Notes under the pieces: model-generated | Seen by the model: only the letters and a program-made list of their open reading frames with translations | What the model was told of the DNA's origin: nothing | Database searches by the model: none | Translations under genes and position numbers: made by a program | Part shown: positions 14,045-17,512 of the stretch, in pieces | Layout: each line of letters begins with the position of its first letter | How positions within the stretch are numbered: position 1 is the first letter of the stretch | From: Phycisphaerales bacterium UBA7812 | Lineage (GTDB): Bacteria; Planctomycetota; Phycisphaerae; Phycisphaerales; UBA1924 | Assembly: GCA_002480345.1 (NCBI GenBank) | Contig: DLBY01000048.1 | Location: 5,607-23,118 of the forward strand | Length of the DNA stretch: 17,512 bases | Direction of reading: 5' to 3'

Positions 14045-14120
14045 CGGGAATGCCGGTCACGCCCGGGAATGCCGGTCACGCCCGGGAATGCCGGTCACGC
14101 CCGGGAATGCCGGTCACACG
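14045..14120. repeat. Four tandem 19-bp repeats
   Basis: The unit CGGGAATGCCGGTCACGCC starts at 14045, 14064, 14083 and 14102. The first three copies are identical; the fourth is identical for 16 nt and ends ACG. Each unit contains CCGG or CGGG flanking GAATG and can form only a tiny hairpin. There are no spacers, so it is not a CRISPR array. It resembles extragenic repeats of the 'CATTCCCG' type seen between genes in many bacteria. Confidence 0.92.
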
Positions 14121-14129
14121 AACTATGGT

Positions 14130-14157
14130 AAACTAAGGATTTTTGAGCTACGGTCAA
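14130..14157 (-). promoter_or_regulatory. Candidate promoter of the Cys-rich gene
   Basis: In a short AT-rich island, TTGACC (14157-14152, minus) and TAGTTT (14135-14130) are 16 nt apart. The leader would run through all four 19-bp repeats and the palindrome before the ATG at 14005. The -35 is good (5 of 6) and the -10 weak. Confidence 0.35.
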
Positions 14158-14389
14158 GTGCCGCTGGGCGAATTTTATGCGTGCTCGCGCCGGGTGAAGT
14201 TTCCGCGGGTGGTCCTTGTCGCGCGTCGGATCGGTTTCCGTTGCGGGGTCGATACGGCATAGAGTGCGGGCAGGGCGGGCTGAGACCCGATATCTTGAGA
14301 TCGTCCTGCGCGTTCGTCCCACGGATGGGTGCGTGTTCGCGGGGCGCGAGTGTCGGGCGTCGAGGGCCCGGCATCGGAGTCATGGACCT

Positions 14390-15439
14390 GTGGTCTGGGA
14401 ACGACTGAGCCAACTCTTCACGGTCGATATGGGCATCGACCTGGGCACCTGCAACACGCTGGTCGCGGTGCGCGGGCAGGGCATCGTGCTCAACGAGCCC
14501 AGCGTGGTCGCGGTCAAGAAGGGCACCAACCAGGTGCTCAAGAACGGGCAGGCCGTGGGGTGGGTCGCGAAGGAGATGCTGGGCAAGACACCCGGGAGCA
14601 TCACCGCGGTGCGCCCGCTCAAGGACGGTGTAATCAGCGACTTCGAGATCACCGAGGCGATGCTGAATTACTTCATCACCAAGGTGACGGGGCGGATGCG
14701 CTGGATCGGCCCGCGGGTGGTGATCTCGATCCCCAGCGGGATCACGGCTGTCGAAAAGCGCGCGGTGTTCGATTCGGCGGACCGCGCCGGCGCGAGCCGG
14801 ACCTTCCTGCTCGAGGAGCCCATCGCGGCGGCGATCGGGGCGGGGCTTCCGTTCGCGGAGCCCACGGCGTCGATGATCGTGGACATCGGGGGCGGGACGA
14901 CGGAGGTCGCGATCATGTCGCTGGCGGACATCGCGACCTGCCAGAGCGTGCGTGTCGCGGGTGACGACATGGACGAGGCGATCATCAGCCACATGAAGCG
15001 GACCTACAACCTGATGATCGGGGAGCAGACCGCGGAGCGGATCAAGATCGAGATCGGGTCCGCGGCGCCGGTGGGCGAGGACACCTCGATGGAGGTGCGG
15101 GGGCGGGACATGATCTCGGGCCTGCCCCGCAAGACGGTGATCACGAGCGGGGAGATCCGCGAGGCGTTGCAGGAGCCGGTCGGGGCGATCATCGACGCGG
15201 TGACGAGCACGCTGGAGAAGGCGGAGCCCGAGCTCGCGGCGGACCTGGTCGAGAACGGCATCGCGCTGGCGGGCGGGGGCTCGCTGCTGCGTGGGCTGCC
15301 GATCGTGCTGCAGAAGGCGACGGGCCTCGAGGTGCGGATGGCCGACGACCCGCTGACCTGCGTGGCGCGGGGCACCGCGATCTACCTCGAGAACATCGAG
15401 GAATGGAAGCAGACGCTCGAGAACGACATGGACCTGTGA
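14390..15439 (+). CDS. mreB: Rod-shape-determining actin-like protein MreB
   Basis: MreB is the bacterial actin homologue. It polymerises with ATP on the inner face of the membrane and steers the cell-wall elongation machinery. I place the start at GTG 14390, which has GGAG (14376-14379) 10 nt upstream and gives 349 residues, the usual length. The N-terminal MVWERLSQLFTVDMGIDLGT leads into phosphate-1 (DMGIDLGTCNTLV, 13-25). Phosphate-2 is VDIGGGTTEVAI (164-175), and the adenosine region is ENGIALAGGGSLLRGLP (288-304). RGQGIVLNEPSVVAV is typical of MreB. Longer readings to 14216 add Arg-rich sequence with no family match. It is first of mreB-mreC-mreD. A 61-nt gap containing two GC hairpins separates it from mreC. 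Confidence 0.96.
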   Translation: MVWERLSQLFTVDMGIDLGTCNTLVAVRGQGIVLNEPSVVAVKKGTNQVLKNGQAVGWVAKEMLGKTPGSITAVRPLKDGVISDFEITEAMLNYFITKVTGRMRWIGPRVVISIPSGITAVEKRAVFDSADRAGASRTFLLEEPIAAAIGAGLPFAEPTASMIVDIGGGTTEVAIMSLADIATCQSVRVAGDDMDEAIISHMKRTYNLMIGEQTAERIKIEIGSAAPVGEDTSMEVRGRDMISGLPRKTVITSGEIREALQEPVGAIIDAVTSTLEKAEPELAADLVENGIALAGGGSLLRGLPIVLQKATGLEVRMADDPLTCVARGTAIYLENIEEWKQTLENDMDL

Positions 15440-15440
15440 T

Positions 15441-15499
15441 CCCGCGCGCGGGCCGGGCGCGCGGGGCGTGCCGGGTCCCCGACGCGGGGCGACCCCGCG
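15441..15499 (+). other. Two GC hairpins between mreB and mreC
   Basis: CCCGCGCG (15441-15448) pairs with CGCGCGGG (15458-15465) right after the mreB stop. CGCGGGG (15483-15489) pairs with CCCCGCG (15493-15499) right before the mreC ATG. Neither has a U-tract. They could stabilise the mreB end of the message or lower mreC expression. Confidence 0.4.
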
Positions 15500-15500
15500 C

Positions 15501-16445
15501 ATGGCACGACACCAGCACCAGCACCCGTTGATCCGCTCGTCGATGCCGGCGACGGTCGTGCTGCTGCTGATCACGAGTGTCACGCCCTTGCGATATCTGG
15601 AGTGGGTGGGCTGGGTCGGCGGGCTGGTCTCGACGATCGTGACCCCGATCAGCGACCCGATGGTGCGGATCTCGCGGTGGCTGGCGCCGGCGAGCCGGAT
15701 CGAGGAGCCCGAGGAGCGGATCCTGATCCTGGAGCGGGATCGGGACGAGTTCCTGCGCCGGCTGCGCGCCGAGAAGCGGAAAACCGCGGAGCTCGAGGCG
15801 CGGATCGCGGATCTGGAGGCGGGGATCAGCCGGGCGCCGGACGCGCCGGTGACACAGCTCACGCGTCCGGTGGTGGGGATGTCGAGCGATCCGTCGAGCG
15901 GCTTGCTCCGCGTGCGCGCGGGGCGGCGCGAGGGGGTGGTGCCCCGCACGGTGACGACGGTGCGCGGGACGCAGCTGCACGGGCAGGTGGTGTCGGTCGA
16001 TCGGCTCGAATGCGTGGTGATGCCGATCACCGAGCCCGAGTCGGGGCTGCTGCGCGGGCGCGTGCTGCTGGATCGGCTGGGCGACGATTCGCTGCTCTGC
16101 CAGCTCGCGCCGACCGGGTCGGGCACGCTCCGGGGGGATGTCGAGTTCCAGGATCCCCCGGCCGGGGTGTCGGTGGAGCAGGCGATCGATCGGCGGCTGC
16201 AGCCGGGAGTGGAGGTCGTGCTCGATGATCCGGCGTGGCCGGAATCGGCGCAGATGTTCACCATCGGGATCGTCGAGCGCGTCGAGCAGGACGAGAACCA
16301 GCCCCTGCGCAGTGTGATCGTGGTGCGTCCGCGCGACGGTCTTGAGCTGCGCCGGGTGCGCGAGGTCGTGCTCCGCGTGCCGGTCGATCTGGACGAGGAT
16401 CCGTCCGACGAGGCTGGACCCCAGCAGCGGGGGGGCGCCCCGTGA
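15501..16445 (+). CDS. mreC: Rod-shape-determining protein MreC
   Basis: The 314-residue protein has the MreC layout. A short cytoplasmic N-terminus is followed by a membrane helix at about 16-30 and a second hydrophobic stretch to about 58. The periplasmic coiled coil is at about 68-110 (EERILILERDRDEFLRRLRA, EKRKTAELEARIADLEAGIS). The C-terminal beta-rich domain covers about 120-295 (PVVGMSSDPSSGLLRVRAGR, then EGVVPRTVTTVRGTQLHGQV). MreC links MreB and MreD to the elongation penicillin-binding proteins. It is divergent in sequence and is called mainly from position and architecture. The start is uncertain: ATG 15501 has no clear ribosome site and sits beside a hairpin. GTG 15468 and ATG 15543 are in-frame alternatives. 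Its stop overlaps the mreD start (GTGA at 16442-16445). Confidence 0.85.
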   Translation: MARHQHQHPLIRSSMPATVVLLLITSVTPLRYLEWVGWVGGLVSTIVTPISDPMVRISRWLAPASRIEEPEERILILERDRDEFLRRLRAEKRKTAELEARIADLEAGISRAPDAPVTQLTRPVVGMSSDPSSGLLRVRAGRREGVVPRTVTTVRGTQLHGQVVSVDRLECVVMPITEPESGLLRGRVLLDRLGDDSLLCQLAPTGSGTLRGDVEFQDPPAGVSVEQAIDRRLQPGVEVVLDDPAWPESAQMFTIGIVERVEQDENQPLRSVIVVRPRDGLELRRVREVVLRVPVDLDEDPSDEAGPQQRGGAP

Positions 16446-16999
16446 ACTGGATCACCTTCCTGATTATCTCGTGGGTCGCGTTCGGGCTCGAGGTGGGTTT
16501 CCGCGATGCGCTCCGCCTCGCGCCGGGTGACATCGCGCCGAGTTTCGTCGTCCCGCTGATCGTCTACATCGCGTTGTCGGCGCCGGCGCGGCACGCGCTG
16601 TGGGCGGCGCTGATCCTCGGGGCCCTGATCGACCTGACCTGGCTCCTCCCGCGCGACGATCTCGCGGAGTCGTCGGTGCTCGGGCCGCACGCGCTGGGCG
16701 CGATCATCGCGGCGCAGGGCGTGCTCGCGGTCCGCGGGAGTGTCATCCGCCGGCATCTGCTGACGCTGGTGGTCCTGTCCGTCGCGGCGGCGGCGGTGAT
16801 GGGGATCGTCGTCGTCGCGTTCATGACGCTCCGCGAGGCCTACGGGGACCCGATCCGGTTCAACCCGACGGGCGAACTGGGCACCCGCCTGCTCGGTGCG
16901 CTGTACACGGGTGGGACCGCGGTCGCGTGGGCGCTCATCATGCGGCTCATCGACCCCGCGTTCCAGTTCCAGAACGAGCGGGGCCTGCGCCGGCACTGA
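16442..16999 (+). CDS. mreD: Rod-shape-determining membrane protein MreD
   Basis: The 185-residue protein is almost entirely hydrophobic, with about five membrane segments (roughly residues 3-17, 33-65, 82-98, 106-128 and 148-167). It contains IVYIALSAPARHALWAALIL and GALIDL, like the 'G...D' loop of MreD proteins. MreD acts in the membrane with MreC in the elongasome. It starts at GTG 16442, overlapping the mreC stop by 4 nt, so translation is coupled. Sequence conservation in this family is low; the call depends on size, topology and gene order. The mrdA/rodA genes that often follow mreD are not here; the next gene is convergent and unrelated. Confidence 0.82.
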   Translation: MNWITFLIISWVAFGLEVGFRDALRLAPGDIAPSFVVPLIVYIALSAPARHALWAALILGALIDLTWLLPRDDLAESSVLGPHALGAIIAAQGVLAVRGSVIRRHLLTLVVLSVAAAAVMGIVVVAFMTLREAYGDPIRFNPTGELGTRLLGALYTGGTAVAWALIMRLIDPAFQFQNERGLRRH

Positions 17000-17027
17000 G
17001 CAGACCCGCGCGCCGGGTTCCGGGTGC

Positions 17028-17512
17028 TCAATCCACGAACCGCAGGACGCGTCCCGCCTTGTGATCGAGGACATAGACGGTCTGCCCGTCCGGGCTGATG
17101 CCGAAGCTCGACATCGCGAGATCGACGCCCTTGCCGCCGAACGAGGCTTTCACATCGTCGGTGTGCTCGACGATGTCGTCGGCGGCGAAGTAGGTCGTCC
17201 CGTCGGGTCCGGTGCGCTCGCGGGGGCGGAACGACCAGAAGCGACCGGACATGAAGTCGGCGCAGAAGTAGCGTCCGCGGAGCCAGGGGTATTGGTCGCC
17301 CTCGTAGAAGTAGCCCCCGGTGATCGAGGCGATGGGGTGGTGGCGGTATTCGAAGACCGGGGGCTCGAGGCCGCGCCCGAGATGCGCGGTCCGGTCGAGG
17401 CGGTCGGGGTCTTCTTCCTTCTTTCGTCCGGCCTTGAACTCGCCGAGGCCTTCCATGATGTTCCAGCCGTAGTTCTCGCCGCCCTCGGAACCCGCTTTCT
17501 GGACATGGACAT
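17028..17512 (-). CDS. PQQ-dependent sugar dehydrogenase-like beta-propeller protein (partial)
   Basis: The frame is open from the right edge, giving about 160 residues of C-terminal sequence; the N-terminus is outside the window. It begins VHVQKAGSEGGENYGWNIME, matching the 'GgNYGWp..EG' signature of soluble glucose/aldose sugar dehydrogenases and HHIP-like propellers. It continues with HHPIASITGGYFYEGDQYPW and LRGRYFCADFMSGRFWSFRP, which match 'iTGG.vYrG..yP.LrGrY.fgDf.sGriw.l'. The end SFGISPDGQTVYVLDHKAGR is the last propeller blade. Such proteins are usually secreted and oxidise sugars with PQQ, or serve as domains of larger planctomycete proteins; which one cannot be told from this fragment. 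It is convergent with mreD, 28 nt apart. Confidence 0.85.
   Translation of the reverse strand, partial: VHVQKAGSEGGENYGWNIMEGLGEFKAGRKKEEDPDRLDRTAHLGRGLEPPVFEYRHHPIASITGGYFYEGDQYPWLRGRYFCADFMSGRFWSFRPRERTGPDGTTYFAADDIVEHTDDVKASFGGKGVDLAMSSFGISPDGQTVYVLDHKAGRVLRFVD

Larger units (their letters stand above)
14006..14389. other. Divergent intergenic region between the Cys-rich gene and mreB
   Basis: The left part (14017-14120) holds homopolymer runs, a palindrome and tandem repeats. The middle (about 14118-14180) is locally AT-rich and suited to promoters. The right part (14181-14389) carries the mreB leader; TAGAGT at 14260-14265 is a possible -10 without a good -35. No further gene is supported. 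Confidence 0.6.

Noticed and set aside
14045..14120. Possible CRISPR array
   Set aside because: The 19-bp units are directly abutting with no spacers, and no cas gene is present.
14382..14408. Eight-codon upstream ORF (MDLWSGND) overlapping the mreB start
   Set aside because: Its ATG lies only 2 nt after GGAG, too close for initiation, while the same site is well placed for GTG 14390. No evidence for translation.
17004..17018. ACCCG/CGGGT hairpin between mreD and the sugar dehydrogenase gene
   Set aside because: It is a 5-bp stem with no U-tract and too weak to call as a terminator.
14123..17074. 983-residue minus-strand open frame
   Set aside because: It is antisense to mreBCD. It is the longest open frame in the window but a shadow of strongly recognisable genes.

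Overview
The window is GC-rich and most likely comes from a planctomycete of the class Phycisphaerae. The best clue is the C-terminus of the secreted di-haem peroxidase at 5439-7256. It carries two 'DLAAPxGVLDLSDIQAFVGxF' units, the dockerin-like repeat I associate with secreted Phycisphaerales proteins. An ECF sigma factor paired with a membrane Ser/Thr kinase, and an mreBCD cluster in a high-GC genome, fit the same group. No mobile element, rRNA, tRNA or CRISPR array is visible. This looks like chromosomal core and signalling DNA rather than an island.

Layout: (1) 1-2437, minus strand: a three-gene ABC exporter of the GldA/GldF/GldG type (ATPase, permease, then a GldG-like subunit cut by the left edge). 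(2) 2566-4272, plus: a PAS-GAF-receiver signalling protein with what looks like a degenerate histidine-kinase DHp domain. (3) 4283-5194, minus: prmC, convergent with it. (4) 5439-7256, plus: a secreted MauG/CcpA-type di-haem peroxidase with a C-terminal dockerin pair. (5) 7507-8499, plus: a YhaM-like OB/HD-domain nuclease whose HD doublet reads QD, preceded by an intergenic region that can be folded into a three-way junction. A strong bidirectional terminator (8545-8570) separates it from (6) 8602-11850, minus: an ECF sigma factor followed by an 815-residue membrane Ser/Thr kinase. (7) 12324-13301, plus: a membrane-anchored coiled-coil protein, divergent from the sigma factor across a 473-bp gap. 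(8) 13412-14005, minus: a small secreted Cys-rich protein of unknown function, with four 19-bp tandem repeats and homopolymer runs in its leader. (9) 14390-16999, plus: mreB-mreC-mreD, the rod-shape module. (10) 17028-17512, minus: the C-terminal part of a PQQ-type sugar dehydrogenase (beta-propeller), cut by the right edge.

The clearest functional units are the exporter operon, the sigma/kinase pair and mreBCD. Genes appear to fall into two classes of translation start. One has a clear Shine-Dalgarno (peroxidase, kinase, coiled-coil protein, Cys-rich protein, mreB). The other has none, but a TAnnnT box lies 6-13 nt before the start codon (ABC ATPase, prmC, YhaM-like gene), which suggests leaderless or near-leaderless mRNAs. 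The most unusual observations are the candidate structured RNA at 7321-7466, the altered catalytic positions in two otherwise recognisable enzyme or signalling families, and the repeat-bearing leader near 14 kb. All motif and fold statements were read by eye; no database search or folding program was run.
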